33,268 nt of DNA. It comes from Gammaproteobacteria bacterium. GTDB lineage: Bacteria; Pseudomonadota; Gammaproteobacteria; Pseudomonadales; Pseudohongiellaceae. Shown one piece after another: positions 18,430-27,477 of the stretch. Position numbers and translations under genes: made by a program. A model generated the notes under the pieces. It did not search any database. It saw nothing but the letters and a program-made list of their open reading frames with translations, and was not told the origin of the DNA. The stretch lies in assembly GCA_018698975.1 (NCBI GenBank), contig JABIPQ010000062.1, forward strand, positions 1 to 33,268, given 5' to 3'. Each line of letters starts with the position of its first letter. Position 1 is the stretch's first letter.

Positions 18430-19604
18430 CGTGCAGCTCCTCTTACCGGTGCGGATCTTGCGGGCACCTGATTGTTAAGGTTGCGTAACTGGAAATCGTT
18501 GGCGCCTTCAAATGAGCCGCTGACTTCCGTGGCTCGCTGACGCGATGATTGCATAAGCTGGTCAAGTGGTAACACCATCATATTATTACCGCCGCCTTCG
18601 ACATCAATCATCACCTTGGTTGCGTTGCTCATCACCGTCTGCAGGGCATCCAGATAGAGTCTTTCCCGGGTAACTTCAGGGGCTTTTTCGTATTCCACCA
18701 GTAACTGCGTAAAGCGTCGGGCTTCACCTTCTGCCCTGGCAATCACATTTTCCCGGTAAGCACTGGCATCAGCAGTCTGACGCAGCGCGTTACCACGCGC
18801 GCGTGGTACAACGGTGTTGGCATAGGCGCGGGCCTCGTTCTGGTAGGACTCACTGTCTTCATCTGCCTTGATCACGTCATCGAAAGCATTACGCACCTGC
18901 TGCGGGGGCAGGGACTGGTCAATATTGACCTGGCTTATTGTGATTCCTGTACCGTAAACATCCAGGTAATTTTGCAGACGCACCATGGTGTCCTGGGCAA
19001 TCTGTTCACGGCCCGTGGTAATCGCATTATCCATGGTGGAACTGCCAACAATATGACGGATTGCTGATTCTGCAGCATGCTGCAATGACATTTCAGGGTC
19101 CTCTACTTCAAGATAATAGTCGCGGGCATTGGTAATCACATATTGCACGGACATGGTGATATCAATGATATTGTCGTCTTCAGTCAACATGGTATTACTG
19201 AAGTCGCGGTCATAAACGCGCGTGACATTGATCAGGGTGACTTCATCAACAAGCGGTGGATTCCAGTGCAGTCCTGGCAGGACCACGGCTTCCTGAGCAA
19301 CGCCGAAGCGCAGTACTACGCCTCGTTCCTGCTCGTCGACAGTATAAAACCCTGCGCCTACCCAGATGATGGCCAGTATGACCAGAACACCAACTACCAG
19401 GCCGCCGGAGATGGAATCGCCACCACCTTCGCTTCCGGAACCGCCACTGCCACCTTTACTACCGCCAAAAAGCGCGGATATTTTTTTAATGATGGAGTTC
19501 ACCAGTTCTTCAATATCTGGAGGTCCCTGGTCATTGCCGCCAGGACGATTGCTCCAAGGGTCATCCTTGCGATCGTCATCCTTGTCAGGTTCGTTCCAGG
19601 CCAT
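18426..19604 (-). CDS. hflK: HflK, SPFH-domain modulator of FtsH
   Basis: HflK is the partner of HflC. The 392-residue protein starts with the typical MAWNEPDKD tail and an acidic, Gly-rich cytoplasmic region (to about 65). One membrane segment (about 67-87), then the SPFH domain (VDEQERGVVLRFG, LPGLHWNPP) and the Ala/Glu/Arg-rich helix (RGNALRQTADASAYRENVIARAEGEA) follow. The C-terminus is Gln/Asn-rich. A good GGAG site precedes the ATG. The 173 bases between hflX and hflK (19605-19777) hold no gene; a promoter may lie there (TAAAAT-like -10) but is not convincing. Confidence 0.97.
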   Translation of the reverse strand: MAWNEPDKDDDRKDDPWSNRPGGNDQGPPDIEELVNSIIKKISALFGGSKGGSGGSGSEGGGDSISGGLVVGVLVILAIIWVGAGFYTVDEQERGVVLRFGVAQEAVVLPGLHWNPPLVDEVTLINVTRVYDRDFSNTMLTEDDNIIDITMSVQYVITNARDYYLEVEDPEMSLQHAAESAIRHIVGSSTMDNAITTGREQIAQDTMVRLQNYLDVYGTGITISQVNIDQSLPPQQVRNAFDDVIKADEDSESYQNEARAYANTVVPRARGNALRQTADASAYRENVIARAEGEARRFTQLLVEYEKAPEVTRERLYLDALQTVMSNATKVMIDVEGGGNNMMVLPLDQLMQSSRQRATEVSGSFEGANDFQLRNLNNQVPARSAPVRGAAR

Positions 19605-19777
19605 TAATGTCTCCTGATTCCATTAAATAAGAATCTATTTTTTTAGAAAAATGAATTTGTTGTTTCGTACAAACGCGAAGCGGGATTTTACCGAATTTTG
19701 GAGCCTTTTAATACAGGTTTCGCCAGTCATAGTACTGCTTGCATGCATTCAATATTCTGGTCTTATGTCAGATTGGC

Positions 19778-21115
19778 TCAAGTAGCCGGGTTATGAATAG
19801 TCTCAAGGTAGTCATCGTCAGGATGAGCCTGCTCAACATAGAGGGCTGGGTCGATGTTTTCTTCCTGCAATAAGCGGATAAAATCTGCTTTTGGCAGTCT
19901 CAAAGACAGACAAACATTGCCTTCGTCGTCCACAGTTTCTTTTTTTACGACATTCTGATGATAGAGTTTTGCGCGGAATTTCCCCTGTTGAGGGCTTAAT
20001 ATTATTTCCGGTTCAACAAAGTCCACACCCAGAATGTCTGTGATGGCCTGAAATAATTGCGCCATGCCAAGGGATGATTTTGCAGATACCCACACTCGCC
20101 AGGGTATGCCGTTCTTGTCCCGATCTACCGTAACTTCCTGATTTTCCAGTAGATCAATCTTGTTATACACCAGCAAAGTAGGAATCTCCGAGCCGCCAAT
20201 TTCTTCCAGGACCTTGTCCACCTGGTCTTTTAGCAGAGGGTGTTCCTCGTTACTGGCGTCAATCACATGTAAAAGCAGGGAAGCTTCCGTAGTCTCTTCC
20301 AGCGTTGCACGAAAAGCGTCTACCAGTTGGTGGGGCAGGTTGCGTATGAATCCGACGGTGTCCACAAGAATAGCGCTACCCAGATCGGGTAGCTGAATCT
20401 TGCGCAAAGTAGAATCCAGTGTGGCAAAGAGCTGATCTGCGACATAAATATCTGATTCGCTCATGCGATTAAACAGGGAGGACTTGCCAGCATTGGTATA
20501 GCCCACCAGTGAGATCGTCGGTATTTCTGCCCGTTGGCGCGCACGGCGTCCCTGATCGCGCTGCTTTTTAACTTTGGCAAGGCTTTTCTGGATGGATTTT
20601 ATGCGTACGCGAACCAGGCGCTGGTCAATTTCCAGCTGGGTTTCACCCGCCCCGCGCATGCCGATACCGCCTTTTTGCCTATCAAGATGAGTCCAGCCGC
20701 GAACCAGTCGAGTAACAGAATGTTCGAGCTGGGCAAGCTCCACCTGCAGCTTGCCTTCATAAGAGCGAGCCCGCTGGGCAAAGATGTCGAGAATCAGGCC
20801 GGTACGGTCAATCACCCGGCATTTAAGACCTTCTTCCAGGTTTCGTTCCTGGCTTGGAGACAGTGGATGATCAAAAAGAACGATTTCTGCCTGATGTAAC
20901 TGGATCAGTTGTGCAATTTCTTCCAGCTTGCCAGAGCCAATAAAATAGCGGGCATTGGCCTGCTTCAAGCGACCTGTAAGAATTTCCACAGGACAAGCCC
21001 CGGCAGATATTGCCAGCTCTTCAAATTCTATGGGGTCAGGAGTGTCCATTTCGCTGTCCAGGTTCAATTGAACCAGGATGGCGATCTCTCCACTTTCGGG
21101 TCGCTCGAAAAAGAT
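19778..21115 (-). CDS. hflX: GTPase HflX, apparently starting at AUC
   Basis: HflX is a GTPase that binds the 50S subunit and splits stalled ribosomes. From AUC at 21115 the protein would have 445 residues. The N-terminus after the first codon, FFERPESGEIAILVQL, is the conserved HflX start and lies in frame, yet no ATG, GTG or TTG exists between it and the in-frame TGA four codons upstream. GAGG sits 7 bases before the AUC. The first usual start is TTG at 21067, which loses 16 conserved residues. Other landmarks are FDHPLSPSQERNLE, GGIGMRGAGETQLE, G1 GYTNAGKSS (about 205-213), DTVGFIRNLP and NKIDLL. It follows hfq. Identity is certain; the start codon is the open point. Confidence 0.95.
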   Translation of the reverse strand: MFFERPESGEIAILVQLNLDSEMDTPDPIEFEELAISAGACPVEILTGRLKQANARYFIGSGKLEEIAQLIQLHQAEIVLFDHPLSPSQERNLEEGLKCRVIDRTGLILDIFAQRARSYEGKLQVELAQLEHSVTRLVRGWTHLDRQKGGIGMRGAGETQLEIDQRLVRVRIKSIQKSLAKVKKQRDQGRRARQRAEIPTISLVGYTNAGKSSLFNRMSESDIYVADQLFATLDSTLRKIQLPDLGSAILVDTVGFIRNLPHQLVDAFRATLEETTEASLLLHVIDASNEEHPLLKDQVDKVLEEIGGSEIPTLLVYNKIDLLENQEVTVDRDKNGIPWRVWVSAKSSLGMAQLFQAITDILGVDFVEPEIILSPQQGKFRAKLYHQNVVKKETVDDEGNVCLSLRLPKADFIRLLQEENIDPALYVEQAHPDDDYLETIHNPAT

Positions 21116-21150
21116 ATTAGAACCTCAACCGAACCAGTTCAGGACTCTGG

Positions 21151-21417
21151 TTAGATAGTATTGCCTGTCGATTCTTCGTCAGGGGAGTCTTCACTGCCTT
21201 GCATTGGCACGCGGATTTGGCGACTTGGCACAACAGTGGAGATGGCGTGTTTATAAACCATTTGGTTTACGGTGTTTTTCAACACAACAACGAATTGATC
21301 GAATGATTCGATCTGACCCTGAAGTTTAATCCCGCTAACCAGGTAGATAGCTACTGGAACTTTCTCCTTTCGCAGTACGTTCAGGAAAGGGTCTTGTAGT
21401 GAGTGCCCTTTTGACAT
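21151..21417 (-). CDS. hfq: RNA chaperone Hfq
   Basis: Hfq is a hexameric Sm-like protein that pairs small RNAs with mRNAs. The 88-residue protein shows [21 protein letters not shown], Sm1 ([20 protein letters not shown]) and Sm2 ([12 protein letters not shown]), followed by a short acidic, disordered tail. The length is near that of Pseudomonas Hfq and shorter than E. coli's. GGAG lies 8 bases before the ATG. It is between miaA (87 bases upstream) and hflX (35 bases to the inferred AUC), as is usual for this locus. Confidence 0.99.
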   Translation of the reverse strand: MSKGHSLQDPFLNVLRKEKVPVAIYLVSGIKLQGQIESFDQFVVVLKNTVNQMVYKHAISTVVPSRQIRVPMQGSEDSPDEESTGNTI

Positions 21418-21504
21418 GGTGTTTCTCCAGTTATTTGTATGAATACTACTATACGGTATCCTTTTCGTAATACGTTGATTATAGTGCCTGCGGATTACCT
21501 ACCT

Positions 21505-22488
21505 CTACTTAATGGAGGTCTGATGGTGAACTTTCAAGCACTTCTTCACAATATTTTCACTTTCATCCTCTTTTTCTACCTCTATCCGGGTCAGGTCGGG
21601 CCAACTTCTGAGCCAGGTCAGTTGTCGCTTGGCCAATTGCCGTGTGGCGGCAACACCTTTGTCTATCATTGTCTGGTAATCATATTGCCCATCCAGGTAT
21701 TCCCAGACCTGTCGATATCCTACCGAGCGAATGGCAGGCAGGTCATAAGATAGATCAGCTCTTTCGAATAAAACTTTCACTTCATCGATAAAGCCTGCTT
21801 CCAGCATTTGCTGAAAGCGTTCTGCGATCTGTGTATGCAGGGTGCTGCGTTGTTCAGGATGCACCGCTATAAAAACAAGATTCGACATAAAGTCGGGTAA
21901 TTGGTTTTTTTGTGCATTTTCATCGCGATGATGTTCTGTCAGTGCTTTGCCAGAACTTTCATAAACTTCCAGAGCTCGCATCAGGCGCTGGGGATCATTG
22001 GGATGTATGCGTGCGGCGGATTCGGGATCCACTTGTTGCAGTCGTTTGTGTACGGCATCCCACCCCTGTGCATTGGCAAGATCGAGTATTTGGCTTCTAA
22101 CCTCTGGATTGGCGGCCGGCATCCGGGCCAATCCGTCGCGCAAGACTTTGTAATAAAGCATGGTTCCGCCGACCAGTAGAGGTTTTTTTCCTGCCTGTAA
22201 AATTTGTTCAGCTGCCTTGATGGCGTCTTCGCGGAATTCAGCGGCTGAGTAGGGCTTGGCGGGATCGCGTATATCCACCAGATGATGAGGAATTTCAGCC
22301 AATGTTTGTTTATCCGGTTTACCGGAGCCTATATCCAGGCCCTTATAGACCAGTGCCGAGTCCACGCTGATAATTTCGTAATTATGGTGGCATGCCAGTT
22401 CAAGGGCGATACCGGTTTTTCCCGCCGCGGTAGGACCGGTCAGGCACAGGATCGGAGGGGGAGATTTTGAGTTTTTAGTGTGCTGCAA
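21505..22488 (-). CDS. miaA: tRNA dimethylallyltransferase
   Basis: MiaA adds the dimethylallyl group to A37 of tRNAs reading UNN codons. The 327-residue chain has the P-loop GPTAAGKT (18-25), the SVDSALVYKGLDIGSGKP region, PHHLVDIRDPAKPYSAAEFR, LVGGTMLYY and the RQLAKRQLTWLR tRNA-binding region near the C-terminus. Length and motifs are normal. It is now the first minus-strand gene after murI, so it probably has its own promoter in the 22489-22671 spacer rather than reading from mutL. A heptad-repeat hairpin sits 43 bases before its start. Confidence 0.97.
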   Translation of the reverse strand: MQHTKNSKSPPPILCLTGPTAAGKTGIALELACHHNYEIISVDSALVYKGLDIGSGKPDKQTLAEIPHHLVDIRDPAKPYSAAEFREDAIKAAEQILQAGKKPLLVGGTMLYYKVLRDGLARMPAANPEVRSQILDLANAQGWDAVHKRLQQVDPESAARIHPNDPQRLMRALEVYESSGKALTEHHRDENAQKNQLPDFMSNLVFIAVHPEQRSTLHTQIAERFQQMLEAGFIDEVKVLFERADLSYDLPAIRSVGYRQVWEYLDGQYDYQTMIDKGVAATRQLAKRQLTWLRSWPDLTRIEVEKEDESENIVKKCLKVHHQTSIK

Positions 22489-22530
22489 GTGTGCCTTCGA
22501 TGCCTGGTTGGCTCGGGAAGTAGATAATTA

Positions 22531-22619
22531 AGATAAAGGATAAAGGATAAAGGATAAAAGGGCTAAACTTTCAGGGTGCTCTGAACCCGCCCACCTTTAT
22601 CTTTTATCCTTTTTCTTTT
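22531..22619. repeat. heptad-repeat hairpin element 3 (divergent promoter region)
   Basis: The left arm (22531-22560) is AGATAAA followed by three GGATAAA units. The right arm (22594-22619) is the inverse, TTTATCT, TTTATCC, TTTTTCT. The core (22561-22593) contains a small TTCAG/CTGAA stem. Read in reverse complement it aligns with the core of element 2 (GTGG..., GAAAGTTT, GCCC). Unlike elements 1 and 4 it lies between divergent genes, miaA and murI, so a pure terminator role does not fit. Confidence 0.8.
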
Positions 22620-22677
22620 ATTCCCCTGCTCTTTACCTACGATACAATGCAGCCATTGATCTTAACGGTAATTGCTA

Positions 22678-23466
22678 ATGAGTTCATCCTTACCTGTAGG
22701 CGTTTTTGATTCCGGAGTGGGAGGGCTTTCCATTCTTGAAAAAATCCATCAACTGCATCCGCGGGAATCAATTTTGTATGTCGCCGATTCTGCTTTTGCT
22801 CCCTACGGACCCAAAGGCGATGAATTTATTATTCAACGCAGTCGACATCTGATGGACTTCTATCTTTCTCATCAGGTAAAAGCAGTTGTCGTTGCCTGCA
22901 ATACAGCAACTGCGGCAGCGGTGGCTCAGTTGCGAGAAGACTATGATCTGCCCATCGTGGGCATGGAGCCGGCATTGAAGCCAGCGGCACTGGCAAGCAG
23001 TAGCGGTGTAATTGGTGTGCTGGCGACAGAAGGGACATTGGCCAGCGACAAGTTTGTTGATCTGAAAAGTCGTTTTGACGGCGATGTAGAAATAATCACC
23101 AAGCCATGTTCTGGCCTGGTTGAACATATTGAGCAAGTCGTTCCAGATTGGCAGGCAATTAATCATTTGCTCAAAGAGTACATCACGCCACTGCTTGATA
23201 AAAAAGTAGATACTATTGTATTGGGTTGCACACACTATTCTTTTCTTACTACACAGATAAAAGAAATTGCGGGTCCGGATATAGCGATTGTCGATACCGA
23301 TGATGCAGTAGCAAGGCGACTTGGCAGTGTGCTGGAAGAAAAAGATTTACTAAAAAATGATAAAGTCCCAGGAGAAATTACTTTTTATTCCAGCGGGGAT
23401 TTAAGTATTCAGAAAAAATTGATATCAAGATGTTGGGGCAAGGAAGTAAACGTGCTTCCATTATAA
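22678..23466 (+). CDS. murI: glutamate racemase
   Basis: MurI converts L-glutamate to D-glutamate for peptidoglycan. I use the ATG at 22678 (262 residues); a TTG two codons earlier is also in frame. The sequence shows VGVFDSGVGGLSIL with Asp11, DSAFAPYG, the first catalytic cysteine Cys74 in VVACNTATAA, and the second, Cys184, in VLGCTHYSFL with His186. It is the only plus-strand gene inside the hfq superoperon. It lies divergent from miaA and converges on mutL with only 12 bases between stops, so no separate terminator is visible there. All key residues are intact. Confidence 0.96.
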   Translation: MSSSLPVGVFDSGVGGLSILEKIHQLHPRESILYVADSAFAPYGPKGDEFIIQRSRHLMDFYLSHQVKAVVVACNTATAAAVAQLREDYDLPIVGMEPALKPAALASSSGVIGVLATEGTLASDKFVDLKSRFDGDVEIITKPCSGLVEHIEQVVPDWQAINHLLKEYITPLLDKKVDTIVLGCTHYSFLTTQIKEIAGPDIAIVDTDDAVARRLGSVLEEKDLLKNDKVPGEITFYSSGDLSIQKKLISRCWGKEVNVLPL

Positions 23467-23478
23467 TGTACCTTGTGT

Positions 23479-25320
23479 TTATTGTCCCCGCAAAAACAAC
23501 TTATCCAGATCCCCTAATGACATCTGCGTCCAGGTAGGACGCCCATGATTACATTGCCCTGAACGTTCCGTACGTTCCATATCCCTTAATAAAGAATTCA
23601 TCTCCGGAATTGTCAGCTGCCTGTTGGCTCGCACTGAACCATGACATGCCATAGTGGATAGAATTTCATCTCTATGCGCTTCAATACGATCACTGCTGCC
23701 GTGCTCGATAAAGTCGGATAAGACATCGCGTACCAGTTGCTCCACATCTGCGCTTTTCAGAATTACAGGAACCTGGCGAATGCTCAGGCTTTCGGGGCCA
23801 AGTCTGTCCATGGACAATCCGAGTATTTCCAGCGCCTGTTTATTTTCATCAGCACAATCTGCTTCGCCTTCACTTACTGCAAGTGATACAGGAACCAGTA
23901 AGGGTTGGCTTTTAATTCCGGCATCACTCATAGAGGTCTTCATGTATTCATAAGTAATACGTTCATGAGCAGCATGCATGTCCACGACAACCAGTCCATG
24001 GGTATTTTGAGCGAGGATATAGATACCATGCAGCTGTGCAATGGCAAAACCCAGTGGCGGGATATCCTGTTCTTCTATTGGCTGAGTAAAATCCGGCTGC
24101 CCGGTACCCGCCATGTCGCGTAATGTACCAAGCTGCGACTGAATTGCTTCCCGACTTATAGAACCTCTGTCGTAAGAGGGCGTGGTGCCCCCGCCAAAAT
24201 CCGTATAGCGGATTGTATTTTGCTGATAATTTCCCTGTGATTCCTGAATGTGTGCCGGATCAAATCCGGCCTGGACATCCGAAGATTCAAACTGGTCTTC
24301 AGGCCGGACATTGGCGAGGGAGCGGTGCAGGGCGCTAAACAGAAAGTCATGCACAAGGCGTGAATCGCGAAATCGCACTTCATGTTTTGTGGGGTGCACA
24401 TTCACATCCACCAATGAAGGTTCCAGTTCAAGATAAAGTACAAAAGCAGGATGGCGGCCATGAAACAGTACGTCCCGATAAGCCTGCTTGATGGCATGGC
24501 TTACCAGTTTGTCTCGGATTGCCCGGCCATTGACATAAAAATATTGCAGGTCTGCTTGCGAACGGGAAAATGTGGGCAGGCTTACCCAGCCTGACATGCG
24601 CAGGCCGCTGGATTCCATGTCTATGGTGACCGAGTTGTCAATAAAGGCTGGGCCACAAATCTGCGATACCCGGCGCTTCATGTCTGATTCGCTTTCCGCT
24701 TTTTCAAAACGATGCACGACGCGCTGGTTATGCTGGACATTAAAGCCTACATCGAAGCGGCTCAAGGCCAGGCGTTTGATAGTTTCATAGATGCGCTTGT
24801 ATTCAGTTTGTTCAGTACGTAAAAATTTACGACGTGCAGGGGTATTGAAAAACAGATCCCTGACTTCCACATTGGTGCCAGGTGGGTGAGCGGCCGGGCT
24901 GACATTGGCATCCATGTTGCGGCCTTCAGTTTCTACTTTCCAGGCTTCACTTGCTTCGGGTGTTCTGGAGATCATTGTCAGCCGTGAAACAGAACTGATA
25001 CTTGCCAGAGCCTCACCGCGAAATCCCAGAGAGCTGACACTTTCCAGATCATCCAGTTGGGCAATTTTGCTGGTGGCGTGACGATTAAGCGCCAGGGGAA
25101 GGTCTTCTTTTTCTACACCCAGGCCATTATCGCGAATACGGATGAGTTTGATGCCGCCTTTTTCCAGTTCGATATCAATACGATCTGCACCGGCATCGAG
25201 ACTGTTTTCGAGCAATTCCTTAACGACAGACGCAGGGCGCTCGACCACTTCACCTGCGGCGATCTGGTTGCTCAGGCGTTGGCTAAGAAGATGTATACGG
25301 GGCCTTTTAAATTCAGGCAT
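23479..25320 (-). CDS. mutL: DNA mismatch repair protein MutL, endonuclease-type
   Basis: MutL links MutS mismatch recognition to strand removal. The 613-residue protein has the GHKL ATPase N-terminus: [31 protein letters not shown] and [12 protein letters not shown]. The C-terminal domain keeps endonuclease-type motifs: Asp447-His449-Ala-x2-Glu453-x4-Glu458 ([12 protein letters not shown], with Met for the usual Gln), ACHGSVRA and CNHGRP from Cys590. This matches Pseudomonas-type MutL, which nicks DNA itself, and not the E. coli MutH-dependent type. The ATG follows the amiB stop by 7 bases, so the two are co-transcribed. Downstream it converges on murI. Confidence 0.97.
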   Translation of the reverse strand: MPEFKRPRIHLLSQRLSNQIAAGEVVERPASVVKELLENSLDAGADRIDIELEKGGIKLIRIRDNGLGVEKEDLPLALNRHATSKIAQLDDLESVSSLGFRGEALASISSVSRLTMISRTPEASEAWKVETEGRNMDANVSPAAHPPGTNVEVRDLFFNTPARRKFLRTEQTEYKRIYETIKRLALSRFDVGFNVQHNQRVVHRFEKAESESDMKRRVSQICGPAFIDNSVTIDMESSGLRMSGWVSLPTFSRSQADLQYFYVNGRAIRDKLVSHAIKQAYRDVLFHGRHPAFVLYLELEPSLVDVNVHPTKHEVRFRDSRLVHDFLFSALHRSLANVRPEDQFESSDVQAGFDPAHIQESQGNYQQNTIRYTDFGGGTTPSYDRGSISREAIQSQLGTLRDMAGTGQPDFTQPIEEQDIPPLGFAIAQLHGIYILAQNTHGLVVVDMHAAHERITYEYMKTSMSDAGIKSQPLLVPVSLAVSEGEADCADENKQALEILGLSMDRLGPESLSIRQVPVILKSADVEQLVRDVLSDFIEHGSSDRIEAHRDEILSTMACHGSVRANRQLTIPEMNSLLRDMERTERSGQCNHGRPTWTQMSLGDLDKLFLRGQ

Positions 25321-25327
25321 AGACTAT

Positions 25328-26830
25328 TCAGGAAGATGGAATTTTAATTACTTGTCCTATCCGAATAGTATCACTATTTAGCTGGTTAGTTTCGCGGATT
25401 CGCGCCAATGATACTGAATAATCATCAGCGATTTCTGAAAGGGTTTCACCTCTGGCAATGGTGTGTTCAATGAAGCTGATTGTAGAGGGGCTGATAAGTC
25501 CGTTGGGAATGACAAGCTTCTGCCCCACACGAATACTATTGGAGTCCATGTTGTTGGCTTGCTTCAGGGTAGCCATTGGAACATTAAATCGATCTGCAAT
25601 TTGTGACAAAGTATCACCCCGACTCACCGTATAACTGCTCGGCCCGCCACCGTTTTCCTTGTGCCATGCGATAAAGGTACCTCTTGGCGGTGTATCATAA
25701 AAATAAGCCGTAATGCCATTCACAATGGCCATTGAAAAGCGTTTGCGCCAATTGCTGGAATCCAGATTACTGGCATCAGTGGGGTTGGTGATATAACCGG
25801 ACTCCACCAGTAGGGAAGGAATGTCTGCACTGCGCAATACGACAAAATTGGCTTGCTCGACAGTTGTCCGTCGCATTCGGGTCACTTTACCCACAGAGGA
25901 AATAATTTTATTACCGGCTTCAAGGCTGGCAGCAATGCTGGCAGTCATACTCAGATCAATTAATACGCTGCGCAGGTCTTCATCCATGCCTGCCAATCTG
26001 ACACTTCCCACACCGCCAATAAGGTCTGCTGCATTTTCCTTTTCTGCCAACAAGCGCGCCTGCTGACTGGTGGCGCCACGTTGGGACAGGGCATAAATAG
26101 TGGTGCCGCGCGCTGAACTGCTTTTGTAGGAGTCAGCATGAATAGCAATAAAAAAGTCGGCACTGTTTTGGTGGGCAATGCGGGTACGTTGCCCCAGCGT
26201 CATGCCGTAATCGCCATCACGAACCATTACTGCTCTGTATCCAGGAGTGTTGTTTATCTGTTTTTCTATTTCCCGGGAAATGGCCAGTGTCACCTTTTTT
26301 TCCTGAAGACGTTTTACCCCGATGGCTCCGGGATCTTCTCCGCCGTGACCGGCAGAAATGGCCACCACAATATCGCGCTTGTTGTTGACAATTTCATCGC
26401 TGGATTTACGAACCACCGTTTTTTTAGCCTGGCTGTTCTGGTCATAAAAATCAATTACCAGACGGTTACCATACTGCTCGTTGGGTTCCAGAAGAAATGA
26501 GCGCGGCTGTACTTTGCTGGTCAGATCAAAGACCACACGATAATCACTGTTATTGCGGGGGGCACTACGGATACTGCTGATCGGTGTTCCGGCCAGATCA
26601 AGGGCAGAAAAGTCGGCGTTTAGTTGCACATTGGCAAGATCAATAACGATGCGCTGAGGATTATCGAGGGTAAAAACTTCGTGGTCGACTATAGCGCTGA
26701 GGTCAAAAACCAGACGGGTATAGTCCGGTGCCCGATAGGAGCGCACGGTTTCCACCGTGGCAGCATAGGAGATGATGCTTATCATCATTAAGCAAAATGC
26801 AGCTATAGTCCTGATAAGGAGTCTTTTCAT
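25328..26830 (-). CDS. amiB: N-acetylmuramoyl-L-alanine amidase with AMIN and two LysM domains
   Basis: This periplasmic zinc amidase cuts the stem peptide from MurNAc during daughter-cell separation. I use the ATG at 26830 (500 residues), which begins a normal signal peptide (MKRLLIRTIAAFCLMM); a TTG five codons upstream is also open. An AMIN domain (about 28-130) precedes the Amidase_3 domain: ISAGHGGEDPGAIG with His162 and Glu165, IHADS and VESGYITN. Two LysM modules at about 400-446 and 453-500 (SRGDTLSQIADRF, ARGETLSEIADDY) bind glycan. The architecture matches AmiB, also by location between tsaE and mutL. The spacer before it, 26846-26990, has a 14-base motif (26912-26925) shared with repeat element 2. 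Confidence 0.94.
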   Translation of the reverse strand: MKRLLIRTIAAFCLMMISIISYAATVETVRSYRAPDYTRLVFDLSAIVDHEVFTLDNPQRIVIDLANVQLNADFSALDLAGTPISSIRSAPRNNSDYRVVFDLTSKVQPRSFLLEPNEQYGNRLVIDFYDQNSQAKKTVVRKSSDEIVNNKRDIVVAISAGHGGEDPGAIGVKRLQEKKVTLAISREIEKQINNTPGYRAVMVRDGDYGMTLGQRTRIAHQNSADFFIAIHADSYKSSSARGTTIYALSQRGATSQQARLLAEKENAADLIGGVGSVRLAGMDEDLRSVLIDLSMTASIAASLEAGNKIISSVGKVTRMRRTTVEQANFVVLRSADIPSLLVESGYITNPTDASNLDSSNWRKRFSMAIVNGITAYFYDTPPRGTFIAWHKENGGGPSSYTVSRGDTLSQIADRFNVPMATLKQANNMDSNSIRVGQKLVIPNGLISPSTISFIEHTIARGETLSEIADDYSVSLARIRETNQLNSDTIRIGQVIKIPSS

Positions 26831-26990
26831 TAGCTTTTTTGCCAACTTTTCCCAACTGAAAATTCAATAAATATTATAATTTACAGTGATTTAGGTAGGA
26901 TATCTAGTGTTTTTCTAGAAAGTTTTTGGCTTGAAAGTGATGAAAAATCAGGCTTCCTTGTAGACCAATTAATCCAGGCCGGGTCGGATC

Positions 26991-27458
26991 TTACAAAATA
27001 GAAGCTTCAAGGCTTGCAGAAATCTCTTCACCCAGGGCTGTCCCGGCGCCCCAGGAAATCACTCTGCCCCTGTTATCAATCGCCAGTTTGAATTCAATGT
27101 CTGCTGTTGGCAAAACACCAAAGGCCTTTTCTGGCCATTCAATCAGTACCAGAGCATCTTCTTCGAGGTAGTCCCTCAAGCCAATAAATTCAAGCTCTTC
27201 AGGATCCTCCATTCTGTATAGATCAAAATGGTAAATGCGCTGAGTGCCTATTTCGTAGGGCTCAACCAAGGTATAGGTAGGACTTTTTACGGCACCGCTA
27301 TGCCCGCAGGATTGAATCAAACCCCTGCTCAAGGTGGTTTTGCCGGTGCCGAGATTGCCGCTCAAGGTGAACAAGCCGCGGCCTTTGGACACTTTGGCCA
27401 AAGCCTGACCAAAGGCCACAGTGGCAGCTTCATCAGCAAGAAATACAGAGTGGCTCAT
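26991..27458 (-). CDS. tsaE: tRNA threonylcarbamoyladenosine biosynthesis ATPase TsaE
   Basis: TsaE is the ATPase that, with TsaB and TsaD, completes the t6A37 modification of ANN-reading tRNAs. The 155-residue chain shows the P-loop SGNLGTGKTTLSRGL (34-46), then SPTYTLVEPYE, IYHFDLYRMEDPEELEFIG and LIEWPEKA. All are family hallmarks. It starts 19 bases after nnr, indicating co-transcription, and amiB follows after 160 bases. No anomalies are seen. Confidence 0.96.
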   Translation of the reverse strand: MSHSVFLADEAATVAFGQALAKVSKGRGLFTLSGNLGTGKTTLSRGLIQSCGHSGAVKSPTYTLVEPYEIGTQRIYHFDLYRMEDPEELEFIGLRDYLEEDALVLIEWPEKAFGVLPTADIEFKLAIDNRGRVISWGAGTALGEEISASLEASIL

Positions 27459-27477
27459 AGACGCGCTTATGGAGTGA

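Noticed and set aside
22531-22619. Heptad element 3 as a plain intrinsic terminator
   Set aside because: It lies between the starts of two divergent genes, so no known transcript needs to end there.
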